Assembly (NCBI RefSeq): GCF_023065955.2
Contig: NW_026622852.1
Location: forward strand, 14,648,423-14,712,422
Reading direction: 5' to 3'
DNA: 64,000 nucleotides
From: Ursus arctos
Lineage: Eukaryota > Chordata > Mammalia > Carnivora > Ursidae
The position numbers were made by a program, and so were the translations under genes. Below, piece by piece: positions 37,470 to 47,178 of this stretch. Each line of letters begins with the position of its first letter. The stretch's first letter is position 1. The notes beneath the pieces were generated by a model that had not been told where the DNA came from, ran no database searches, and worked only from the letters and a program-made list of their open reading frames with translations.

Positions 37470-37620
37470 TTTTCCTTGTCCGTGTGTCTGTCCTCTCACT
37501 AGAATATGAGCTCCATTAGCCAAGGAACCTGTTCTGTCTTGTTGCAAACTCTCATTTGTGTCTGGAACAGTGCATGGTACCTACTAGATACCCAGTGATT
37601 GAACAAATGAATGTTTTTTA
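37470..37620 (+). repeat. L2 3'-end, sense
   Basis: ctcactagaatatgagctcc attagccaaggaacctgttc...gtctggaacagtgcatggtacc...tgattgaacaaatgaatg: canonical L2 3' terminus. Confidence 0.7.
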
Positions 37621-37943
37621 TGAATATATTTACTTTTTTGGGTCAGCAATTCTTCTCTCTGTAATAGCAACGGTAAATTCCCTGATAATCCTTCCTGCGC
37701 TCCTAGTATTACATCTTAAGGTGGAATAGAAATAAAGCTTCAGTTAGTGGTAGCATAGCCGAAAAGGGTGGCAGGTGCATTGAGCTTTTAACATTCTCAA
37801 AAAGCAAAAAAGCGCTTGTTGGAGGGGAGAGAAACATCACTGGAAGGTACACTACTAGTTTTCCCTTTCCAAGTTGGCAGAGGCAGGGGTAAGGAGGTAG
37901 GTTAGTTGGTGACTAGCCTAAAAAAAACATGCTGATTTTTGAG

Positions 37944-38036
37944 GTCATGATCCCAGGGTCCTGGGATCTAGCCCCACTTTGGCTCCCTGCTCAGTGGGGA
38001 GTCTGCCTCTCCCTCTGCCCCTCCCCCCGCTCATGA
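37944..38036 (+). mobile_element. partial CAN-SINE, sense
   Basis: gaggtcatgatcccagggtc ctgggatctagccccactttggctccctgctcagtggggagtctgcctctccctctgccc. Lacks both the tRNA head and the A-tail. It abuts the antisense L1 fragment. Confidence 0.8.
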
Positions 38037-38039
38037 ACA

Positions 38040-39602
38040 TGTGGAAATATTTTCTTCTCTTCTTAGTTTGTCTTTTCACTTTGTTGATGATTCCTTTGAT
38101 GCACAGAAGTTTTTAACTTCGACAACTCCAATATGTCTATTTTTTCTTTTGTTGCTCATGTTTTTGGCATCGTATCTGAGAATCCATTGCCAAATCAAAG
38201 GTCATGAAGATTTACCCCTGTGTTTTCTTCTAAGAGTTTTATGGTTTAATTCTTATAGTTAGGTCCTTGATCTATTTTGAGTTAATTTTTGTATACAGTA
38301 TTAGGTTGGGGTCCTACTTCCTTATTTGCATGTGGGACCATTTGCTGAAAAGAATGTTCTTTTCCCATTGAATGGTCTTAGCACTCTTGCCAAAAATCAG
38401 TTGACCAGGGGACCCTGGGTGGCTCAGTTGGTTGAGCGTCCGACTCTTGATTTGCACTCAGTTCATGATCTTGGGGTCATGAGATAGAGCCCCACATCAG
38501 GCTCTGTGCTCAGCGCTGGGTCTGCTTGAGATTCTCTCTCTCTTTCTCCCTCTCCCTCTGCCCCCTGTGCTCACTCGCTCTCTCTTTCTCTCTCCGTTTC
38601 TTAAAAAAAAAAAAAAAAAATCAGTTGACTGTAAATGTGTGGGTCTATTTTTAGCCTCGCAGTCTTATTTCATTTGTTTATATGTCTGTCCTTACATTCG
38701 CCAATACCACACTGTTTTGATTACTGTAGCTCTGTAGTAAATTTTGAAATTGGTATGTATGAGTTCTTCAGATTTTTCCTTTCCAAGATTGTTTGGGCTA
38801 TTTGGAGCCCCTTATATTCCATATGAATTTGAGAACCAGCTTTTCCATTTCTGGGGAGCGGGAAAAGAAAGGCCATTGAAATTTTGATAGGGATTATGCC
38901 GAATCTGTAGAAGGCTTTGGATAGTGTTGTCATCTTTCAGTATTAAGTATCCCAATCCATGAACATAAGATGTCTTTCCATTTATTCAGATCGTTCATTT
39001 CTTTCAGCAATGTTTGTCCTTTTCAGTATATGTTTCACCTGAGTTAAATTTATTCCCAGGTATTTTATTCTTTTGAATACCACAGCATGTGGAATTGTTT
39101 CTTAATTTCGTTTTCAGATTAGTCGTTGCTGAGATTAAAAATACATCTAAATTTTGTGTGTTTATCTTACACCCTGCAAGTTTACTAAACTGTTATTCTG
39201 TATCTAGAATCATGTCATCTGCAAATAGAGGTAGTTTTACTTCTTTCCAATTTGGATTCCTTTTATTTCCTTTTCTTGTGTAATGGCTCTGGCTAGAATG
39301 TGTGATACAAAAGGGTAAAAGTGGGCATTCTTGTTTTTTATTGTAAAGGAAAGCTTTTAGTCTTTTATCATTGAATATAGTGTTCACTGTGGATTTTTTA
39401 CAAATGCCCTTATCATGTTAATCTAATTCCATTCTATTCCTAATTTTCTGAGTATTTTTATTATGAAAGGCTGTTGGATTTTATCAAAAGCTTTATGTGT
39501 CAATTAAAATTATCATGTATTTCTCCCCCTTTGTTCTATTGATGTAGTAAATTACATTGACTTATTTCTTCTGTTGAATGATATTTGCGTTCCCAGGATA
39601 GA
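38040..39602 (-). mobile_element. L1 ORF2/3' fragment, antisense
   Basis: The minus strand carries L1 ORF2 sequence: the reverse transcriptase motif FADD is read at 39214-39225 (minus) within KEVKLPLFADDMILDTE, and the + strand shows the familiar reverse-L1 text (tgatctattttgagttaattttt; ttactgtagctctgtagta; aatttattcccaggtatttta). Frames are broken by stops. The fragment ends abruptly at about 39602 where the minisatellite begins. A SINE interrupts it at 38406-38615. Confidence 0.9.
38406..38615 (+). mobile_element. CAN-SINE, sense, inside antisense L1, with TSD
   Basis: caggggaccctgggtggctc agttggttgagcgtccgact cttgatttgcactcagttcatgatc...tctgcttgagattctctctc..., A-tail. Perfect TSD aaaaatcagttgac at 38392-38405 and 38616-38629. 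Confidence 0.92.
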
Positions 39603-41250
39603 TCCCCACCTCAGCTTCCCCCTCGTTCAGTGCTTGCTGACCCTGCTGCCCCGTCTGCCTCAGCTTCTCCCTTTTCTTGTGCTTCTCCTTTCTGCAGCTG
39701 TTGTTCCTTTCACTGACTCTGCCCCCGCCTGCTTCCTCCTTGTTCAGTCCCTGCTGCTGCTGCTGCTGCTGCCTCTTCTGCCTCAGCTTCTCCCTTTTCC
39801 TGTGCTTCTCCTTTCTGCAGCTGTTGTTCCTTTTTCAGGTTCTGTCCCCACCTCAGCTTCTCCCTTTTCCTGTGCTTCTCCTTTCTGCAGCTGTTGTTCC
39901 TTTTTCAGGTTCTGTCCCCACCTCAGCTTCCCCCTTGTTCAGCCCCTGCTGATGCTGCTGCCCCTGCTGCCTCAGCTTCTCCCTTTTCCTGTGCTTCTCC
40001 TTTCTGCAGCTGTTGTTCCTTTTTCAGGTTCTGTCCCCACCTCAGCTTCCCCCTTGTTCAGTCCCTGCTGATGCTGCTGCTGCCCCTGCTACCTCAGCTT
40101 CTCCTTCTCTGCTTCTCCCTTCTGCAGCTGTTGTTCCTTTTTCAGATTCTATACCCACCTCAGCTTCCTCCTTGTTCAGCCCCTGCTGGTGCTGCTGCCC
40201 CTGCTGCCTCAGCTTCTCCCTTTTCCTGTGCTTCTCCCTTCTGCAGCTGTTGTTCCTTTTTCAGGTTCTGTCCCCACCTCAGCTTCCCCCTTGTTCAGTC
40301 CCTGCTGATGCTGCTGCTGCCCCTGCTGCCTCAGCTACTCCCTTTTCCTGTGCTTCTCCTTTCTGCAGCTGTTGTTCCTTTTTCAGGTTCTGTCCCCACC
40401 TCAGCTTCCCCCTTGTTCAGTCCCTGCTGATGCTGCTGCCTCTTCTGCCTCAGCTTCTCCTTTTGTGCTTCTCCTTTCTGCAGCTATTGTTCCTTTTTCA
40501 GATTCTGTCCCCACCTCAGCTTCCCCCTTGTTCAGCCCCTGCTGGTGCTGCTGCCCCTGCTGCCTCAGCTTCTCCTTTTGTGCTTCTCCTTTCTGCAGCT
40601 GTTGTTCCTTTTTCAGATTCTGTCCCCACCTCAGCTTCCCCCTTGTTCAGCCCCTGCTGGTGCTGCTGCCCCTGCTGCCTCAGCTACTCCCTTTTCCTGT
40701 GCTTCTCCTTTCTGCAGCTGTTGTTCCTTTTTCAGGTTCTGTCCCCACCTCAGCTTCCCCCTTGTTCAGCCCCTGCTGATGCTGCTGCCTCTTCTGCCTC
40801 AGCTTCTCCTTTTGTGCTTCTCCTTTCTGCAGCTATTGTTCCTTTTTCAGATTCTGTCCCCACCTCAGCTTCCCCCTTATTTAGTCCCTGCTGACCCTGC
40901 TGCCTCTTCTGCCACAGCTTCTTCTTTTGTGCTTCTCCTTTCTGCAGCTATTGTTCCTTTTTCAGAGTCTGTCCCCACCTCAGCTTCCCCCTTGTTTAGT
41001 CCCTGCTGATCTTGCTGCCTCTTCTGCCACAGCTTCTTCTTCTCTTGCGCTTGTCCTTTCTGCAGCTGTTGCTCCTTTTGCTGACTCCACCCCACCTTTG
41101 CTTCCTCCTCTTTCAGTGTCTGCTGACCCTGCCCCTGCTTTGCTTTTCCTTTCCCTGCTGATGCGTGTCCTGAGTCTGCTGCCCTTTCTGCTGATGCTGA
41201 TTTCCCTTCTGCCGCATATGTTGACCCAGCTGCTTTGGCTTCTCCTTGCA
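39603..41250. repeat. minisatellite, ~115-119 bp unit, ~13 copies
   Basis: The phrase gttcctttttcag(g/a)ttctg recurs with starts of its T-tract at 39831, 39901, 40020, 40138, 40257, 40379, 40494, 40609, 40728, 40843 and 40958: spacing 70 (one half-unit deletion), then 119, 118, 119, 122, 115, 115, 119, 115, 115. Diverged copies flank both ends (about 39707 and 41073). Two unit types alternate: A (119 bp, tcccttttcctgtgcttctc) and B (115 bp, tccttttgtgcttctc with cagctattg). The + strand is pyrimidine-rich and stop-poor in all frames, giving spurious long reading frames. The unit length is not a multiple of three. Confidence 0.95.
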
Positions 41251-41439
41251 GTTTTCTGTTTTTACACATCATTTCTGGCTTCCTTTGAACTTCACTTTTA
41301 CGTGGCACTCAGTGGCTACTCCATCCCTGACTGTGCCTTATGGCTCCACTCATAATTGCTTCAGTGTCTCATCATTTCAACTTCAAATTAGCCCCCTCCT
41401 GAAAAGAAAAGGCACCGATTGTGTTGAAGCACAAGTAGT

Positions 41440-41640
41440 CCGATGTCACGGGGGCCGATGAGCCTGTGGGCTAGTGGCAGCGTAGGTACTCGCCTCTGGA
41501 GCAGTCGGCCGTGGCCGAGGGCCGGTGCTGGATCCCCTGGGGGAGAACATGACCCCCGTGGGCCGCAGGCACTGAGGGACTTCACGGTCGTTCGAAGGGA
41601 CTGTGCCCGAGTAGGAAGTAATTGACTCCTTTTCTGGACG
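41440..41640. other. CpG-rich patch of unknown origin
   Basis: About 200 bases with roughly 15 CpG sites (for example gtcggccgtggccgagggcc and cacggtcgttcgaagg) in otherwise CpG-poor intron. It directly follows the minisatellite and its reverse-strand reading frame. I do not recognise it as a known repeat. Confidence 0.6.
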
Positions 41641-41990
41641 TGGATCGAGGAGTGAGTGAGTGAGTGAAGAGGCAATAATGTGGATCAGTTACTCTTTTTA
41701 GAAAGTTAGATGCAGCGTCTGCGGGAGAGGACGGAAGACGGGTAAGTAGTAATGTGGAATATTCCCATCTAGATAAGAGGGGAAACTGGAGGCAAATAAG
41801 AAAGAGAAGAACAGAGGGAGCAAGCTTTTGTAACAAATGGGCTTGAGGTTGAGAGCACAGAATTAAAGGACTGACCGCAGTTGAAGGTGTGCTACCAAAT
41901 CTTTTGAAACTGGAACAAAGAAAAGTTGGTATTTTCCCCTTTGACGATGCTGTCGAGGTGTTTCATTAATTCGTTTCCTTTCTGTTGCAG

Positions 41991-42119
41991 GTCCCGAATC
42001 TGTGCCTCCTTCCCTTCTCAAAGTCGTGATGAAACCCATCGCAGCTGTCGGAGAAAGCTACCAGTATCCTCCTGTGAACTGGGCTGCGCTCCTCTCTCCA
42101 CTTATGAGGCTCAACTTTG
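41991..42119 (+). CDS. FOCAD: FOCAD coding exon 12 of 18 in window
   Basis: 129 bases, phase 1-1: GT completes glycine, then PESVPPSLLKVVMKPIAAVG ESYQYPPVNWAALLSPLMRLNF and the first base of glycine. Acceptor cgtttcctttctgttgcag, donor TTTG|gtaaat. The Pro-rich hinge and the YPPVNWAALLSPLM stretch are strongly conserved in my memory of the family. Confidence 0.96.
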
Positions 42120-42462
42120 GTAAATATCAAGTGTCTTCGGGCCTTCAGACTCTGGTTTAGGATGTGACCTGAATAGAAAAATAGATTCTGGGTGGCAACT
42201 GGTGATGACTGGATAGACCTTTGGCATCTCGAGGTTTGTCTTCTTGGATGGGACAGCCGGCTTACTTCCCCCGAGTCACTTTCTAGGTCGCTGGGGCTGA
42301 GGAGGAGGAGGTCTGAAGACACAGACCAGATGCCCTCCGCGAAACAGTACTTGACTGACGTGTGCGTGTTGCCGCCTGCATGGGTCCCGGAAAGCCTGGT
42401 TTGCTGGTCATCCAGCTGTCTGGTCAGAGCTCTGGGTTCGAGGCAGTCCCCTGTGGGATGGT

Positions 42463-43330
42463 GCATTAGTTTTCTATTGCCGCTGCAACAAGTCACCACG
42501 GATTTAGTGGCTTGAAGTGATGCAGATTTTTCACCTTACAGTTCTGTCGATCAGAAGTCCAATGTGGTTCTTCCTGGGCCAAGATCAAGGTATCAGCAGA
42601 GCATCATCCTTTTCTAGATGCCCTGAGGAGTGCTATGGTCTCAGTGTTTTTGTCCCCCCAAAATTCATTTTTGTTGAAATCCTAATCCCTAGCGTGATGG
42701 TGTTAAGAGGTGGGGCCTTTTGGAGGTGATTAGGTCATGAGTGTGGAGCCCTCATGAATGGGATTGGTGCCCTCATAAAAGGGGCCCCAGAGAGCTCGTC
42801 CGCCCCTGCCACAGTGTGAGGACACGGCGAGAGTTGGCAGTCTACAGCTGGGTACAGGCTTCCACCAGGACCTGACTGTGCTAGCTCCCTGATCTCAGAC
42901 TTCCAGCTGCCAGAACGCTGAAGGCAAATTTCTGTTGCCTGTAAACCACCCGGTCTGTGGTACTTTGTTAGAGCGGCCTGAGCAGACTAAGGCAGGGAGA
43001 AGCCATTTCTTTCCCTTTCCAGCTTCTAGAGGCTGCCCACCTTCCGTGGCTCGTGTGTCCCCCTTTCTTCATGTTCACAGCCTGCCACAGAGAGCTGAAA
43101 CCTCACAGTGTCCTCTTTCAGGTTCTCTACAACCAGGAAAGGTTTTCCACATTGAAGATTCATGTGATTAATGGGTCCATTTGAATAATCCAGGATAATC
43201 TCCCATCTCAGTGGTCCTTAACCTTAATCACATCTGAGAAGTCCCTTTGTCAAGCAAGGTCACATAACATATTCACAGATTCCAGGCATTAGGATGTAGG
43301 CATCTCTGAGGGCCATTTTTGTGTTTACCA
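42463..43330 (+). repeat. older interspersed repeat, split by an LTR
   Basis: Left: cattagttttctattgccgc tgcaacaagtcaccacg...cttacagttctgtcgatcagaagtcc. Right: ccagcttctagaggctgccc acc...aatccaggataatctcccatctcagtggtccttaaccttaatcacatctg...catattcacagattcc. The two halves are in the order of a common medium-copy mammalian repeat whose family name I cannot fix. Confidence 0.55.
42635..42992 (+). mobile_element. solitary MaLR-type LTR (MST/MLT1-like)
   Basis: tgctatggtctcagtgtttt tgtccccccaaaattcattt...atcctaatccctagcgtgatggtgttaagaggtggggccttttgg...cctcataaaaggggccccagagagctc...gtgtgaggacacggcgagag...ctgagcagactaaggca. Typical ERVL-MaLR LTR from TG to CA with no internal coding part. Confidence 0.75.
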
Positions 43331-43492
43331 CAAATACTTTGTGATGAGAGACAGAGGGACCGCACACCTTTAATTCAGCCACAGAACCTCTTTTATGAAG
43401 TTCGCATATGTAAATTTGATCCCATGTACTTGCCCCCCCATACTTCAAGAAAAAGAGAGAGTGAGGAGAACAATTTTTTTAACAGTGCTATC

Positions 43493-43519
43493 TGTGTGTG
43501 TGTGTGTGTGTGTGTGTGT
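43493..43519. repeat. (GT)n microsatellite
   Basis: Thirteen uninterrupted GT units. Confidence 0.95.
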
Positions 43520-44277
43520 ATTTGCAATGAGTGTTCTATTATTTAAGTAGGGTGCTCACTTACATAGGATATACAGAAAGATTTATAAACTATAATTTGC
43601 TGACAGTTGAAAGGATAATCAAAGATGATTTTGACTATACACAGTTTTTCACTCAAATGCTTTCATTTGAACCTAATACCTGTATTAGGTACGATGTCAC
43701 CATACCTGTTTTTGGAGATTTCGTTTGAAAAGTATGTTCTCCTGAGCCTCCCCTATTTTTGCGTGCTGTATTAAAAATGCTTATGTTTCAGTAAATATCC
43801 TTAGAAAAAAGGAAGAAAAGGTCTGGTTGGGAAAATACACCTGCTGATGGGGATCAGGCGGCTAAAAAGACTGGATCCCTAAGAATGTGGCTACATTTTT
43901 AGATCCTTCCAGACCTAAACCGATTTCTCTATCTGCCAAATGCAAGGTGGAGAGGAGGGGAAAACAGAGACAGAGAGTTTATCTAGAATTTTCTCAAGTT
44001 TTTGATAGGATTAGATTCTTCAGATGTCTTAGGACATCACAAGAGAAATTTCGTGAGCTAGGTCAAGTCCCTTGCCAGTTCCAAGACTCACCCCTCTGCT
44101 GTCGGTGGGTACGTTCTTCGCTTCACAGTGGAGAGGTCACTTGAGATATTTTTTGGTTCATTCAAGTTTTGTTACTGGGAGAAGTCACACAAGCAGATGC
44201 TTTGATTGGAGACACGGAAGCCTGAACATGAGTCCAGGAAGCAGCTGAATTACCAACATTCTTGGCTTGTCTTGCAG

Positions 44278-44393
44278 GCGAAGAGATACAGCAACTGTGC
44301 CTTGAGATCATGGTGACACAGGCACAGTCATCCCAGAATGCAGCTGCGCTCTTGGGACTGTGGGTGACGCCCCCACTGGTCCACGCTCTGAGT
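44278..44393 (+). CDS. FOCAD: FOCAD coding exon 13 of 18 in window
   Basis: 116 bases: GC completes glycine, then 38 codons EEIQQLCLEIMVTQAQSSQN AAALLGLWVTPPLVHALS, ending in phase 0. Acceptor cttggcttgtcttgcag, donor AGT|gtacgt. Two helices in HEAT-like spacing, with conserved LLGLWVTPPL. Confidence 0.96.
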
Positions 44394-46917
44394 GTACGTA
44401 GCAGTCAAGGGGGTTGGGCAACGGGGATATGGTTCTTTTGGGGAGAGGAACGTTGATTTGGTGGGTGTATGTTCTCAAAGTCAAGAGTGGGCAAATGTGA
44501 TTTTGTAAAACCTGGGGGCTTGGCAGTAGCTGGCCGGCAGATTGAGAGAGTGCTGAAGCAGAACTCTGCCCTAGCCATCGGCATTCATGCTTTCAGCTCC
44601 CATGGATTACAAAACAGGGAGCTGACGGTCAGCGGTATTAAGGTTCCTTTCTGCAGCTCATACAGCTAGAACATTGTAGAGTTATTGGAACCTAGGTTTA
44701 TTCATATGATATACACTGTATTGGTTCAGGAGGTATTACGAGAATGGCAAATCCATACATGTTCCCTCCCTTTCACAGAAAAGGAAGCAATTCAGGTGCG
44801 CCTTGAAGGCTTGGTAGGGTTTCGTTCGGCATCAGGTTAGAGGCACCAAGGGGATGTAGGCGGGAAGGTGTAGATGAAGAGAGTAGAACATCTCTGCTAG
44901 GATGTTTGGCTTGAGCAAAGCTCCAAGGAAGAAGCGACCTCGCCTGCTGTCTCTGATGGAGAGAGCGAGCCAGCACCTTCGCCTTCCGGGGGATAGGCTA
45001 AGGGTAAGCAGGAAGAAAGGGGTAACATTGTTTAAAAATGTGAAATTAGCAAATCGTATAATTTTGAGCATATTCCAAACCGGAACCAAAGTGAAAAAAA
45101 AAAAAAAAAAACACATTCCGTGATTCCTTAGAGGGTTAGCAGTTGATTGTAAATTAAATGATCTTGTTGTTACTCTTCTGTTCAGGAGGCTTTAATTCTT
45201 TGAGAATAGCGCAGAAGTTCTCATATTAGTTCCTCAGTCTTTGAACTTCAGTTCCTATCCTGTCCTTTTTTCTTTTAAGCTCTGCTGCGTATTCTAATGC
45301 TCTTTAATTGAAGGGGGATGTGACTGAGGGCTGCGTCCTCTCTGTCAGCAGTTATCCTGAGCTGTGTGCTCCAAGCACCTTGCATCTAGCTGCCAGTACC
45401 CAGCACTTGCTAGGTACCTCCTACTCACAGGCACGCAGTGAGCACTTTCACACAGCAGACCGAATCTTCAATTCTGACCGATTTTTTTTATAACCTTGAG
45501 TTATAACTTATAGTCCATAAAATATGGCTGTGTTAAGTGTACAAGCTGATGGGTTCCAGTACGTTTATACATTTTCATCCATCACCAATAATACTTCCAT
45601 CACCCCCAAAAAGTTGCATTGTGCCAACGTGGGGATGATCCCCGCTCCCAGTCTCAGACCCAGACTACCTCTCATCTGCTTTTTGTCTCTATAACTTTTC
45701 CTTTTTTAAGAAGACTTTCCTATAAATTTCAATTTCGTATAAACTTTAGGAATTCTTTAGAAAGGAATCGTACAATCTGAAGTCTCCTGTGCCTGGTTTA
45801 TTTCACTTCTGAGAGGTAGATTTTTTCCCCTCATTTTACAGGTTGATAAACTGAGGCACATTGCAATTATACAAGGTTTATATTGCTAATAAACGGGAGT
45901 GAGTCCAGCTGACTCCAAAGTCTGTGTCTAAGACACTGTTCTACGAAACCCTCTTTCCTTTTGAGTCCAGTATACCTTGAACAGCCCGTTTTGTTTACCT
46001 CAAAAATCTCTCTAGAATTTAGTTATCCTTACACTTCCCTTTTAGACCTCTGTTACTTTTTGGCATTTGTCCGTGACTGTGGACTTTTGTTATTATCTAC
46101 ATTAATGGACAAATTAAGTTAATTTATTTTCTTAATTATATACCTGTCATTTACAAGAAAGATCAGGAATGGCGTGTTCTTCACAGTGAACTGTTCGGCT
46201 AACTCATGTAACCACACTGATATTTTTTGAAATTTACTGTCAGGTTTTATTTGTCTGGTTTTATTTTTTTAGGTCTACTTCTTTCCGACTCGCTGCTGTT
46301 TAGTAGCATCCTTATGTCTCCAAGAACTTTTCCAGCCTCCCCTCTTAACGTGTCTGGCACAGAGCTCTTTCGAACCACACCCCCTTTCAGCTCTCATGAC
46401 CTCCAGGAGGCCATGGTCATGTCCACAAGTCCAGCCGCTCCTCTCTGGGCAGATACGGTCCTGGCATGCCAGTTCTTTCAATTTCCTTATGCTTCCTAGA
46501 AGACGAAATTAATAATATCAGATATTCCGGTGTGTCAATTTCCTGCAGATGAGACTTTCATCTTCAGGATTTTGTTTCTTGCCAGAGAATGTGACCTTTT
46601 AAGATCGACTAGCAACTGTCATGTACGTTGCGAAGCAGCATATCATTCCCCTCCCTGAAAAGATCCGTGGCTCAAGCTGGGTAGTTCACAGATGGATCGG
46701 CAGAGACCGCATACACATGAGCCACCCTGGCCGCCAAGTCTGCAGCAGCAGCCAGAACTGCGTGCACCGGTGGCCCGTTGGACCCTGAGGCTGGGGGAGG
46801 CGAGGGGCGAGGACCTTTCTTCTCTCAGCCCACCCTCAAACCCAGTGATGACCTCGAGGTTTTGAGCACTGCGGACCCAGACTTGCCTGTTTCTGACCTC
46901 TTTTGTTTTGCTTCCAG
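44394..46917 (+). other. FOCAD: FOCAD intron
   Basis: Has an 18-A run (about 45094-45111), an old L1-like antisense segment (about 45500-45790) and a MIR antisense remnant (about 45820-45955). Otherwise no recognisable feature. Confidence 0.6.
45820..45955 (-). repeat. MIR remnant, antisense
   Basis: cctcattttacaggttgata aactgaggcacattgcaatt...gtgagtccagctgactccaaagtc...actgttctacg: reverse MIR core. Confidence 0.65.
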
Positions 46918-47178
46918 TTGAATATCAAGAAATACCTCCTGGTGTCTACACCTCTGTGGATAAAACATGTCTCCGACGAACAGATCCTGGGCTTTGTTGA
47001 GAATGTCATGGTGGCAGTTTTTAAAGCAGCTTCTCCCCTTCTCCATCCTGAGTTATGCGCAAGTGCCTTACAGGGGCTGAGTCAGGCCATGAAGCTGCCC
47101 AGCCCTACCCACCACCTCTGGAGTCTGCTCTCTGAAGCTACTGGAAAAATTTTTGACCTCCTGCCAAATAAGATTCGG
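46918..47178 (+). CDS. FOCAD: FOCAD coding exon 14 of 18 in window
   Basis: 261 bases, 87 codons, phase 0-0, the longest exon here: LNIKKYLLVSTPLWIKHVSD EQILGFVENVMVAVFKAASP ... LWSLLSEATGKIFDLLPNKIR. Acceptor cttttgttttgcttccag, donor CGG|gtgagg. Several amphipathic helices; the PLWIKH and AMKLPSPTHHLWSLL segments identify it as focadhesin. Confidence 0.96.

Larger units (their letters stand above)
28986..41990 (+). other. FOCAD: 13-kb GC-AG FOCAD intron
   Basis: Largest intron in the window. Contents in order: a G-rich run (29192-29224); about 4 kb without recognisable young elements; MIR (33090-33280); a short antisense SINE (33508); nested antisense SINEs (33859-34301); L2 3'-ends (about 35870-35960, 37470-37620); a partial SINE (37944); an antisense L1 fragment with a SINE in it (38040-39602); a minisatellite (39603-41250); a CpG-rich patch (41440-41640). 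No coding exon found between donor and acceptor. Confidence 0.75.
42120..44277 (+). other. FOCAD: FOCAD intron
   Basis: Contains an older interspersed repeat (42463-43330) with a MaLR-like LTR inside it, and a (GT)n tract (43493-43519). The remainder (43520-44277) shows nothing recognisable. Confidence 0.65.

Noticed and set aside
39603..41250. Possible CRISPR-like direct repeat array
   Set aside because: Units are contiguous 115-119 bp copies with no unique spacers, and the context is a mammalian intron.
39574..41355. Overlapping + strand reading frames of 91-293 codons (Leu/Cys/Ser/Pro-rich)
   Set aside because: They are by-products of the stop-poor pyrimidine-rich minisatellite: open in several frames at once, unit length not a multiple of three, no family resemblance.
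41966..42499. 177-codon minus-strand frame
   Set aside because: Antisense shadow of FOCAD exon 41991-42119 extending into intron; no recognisable product.
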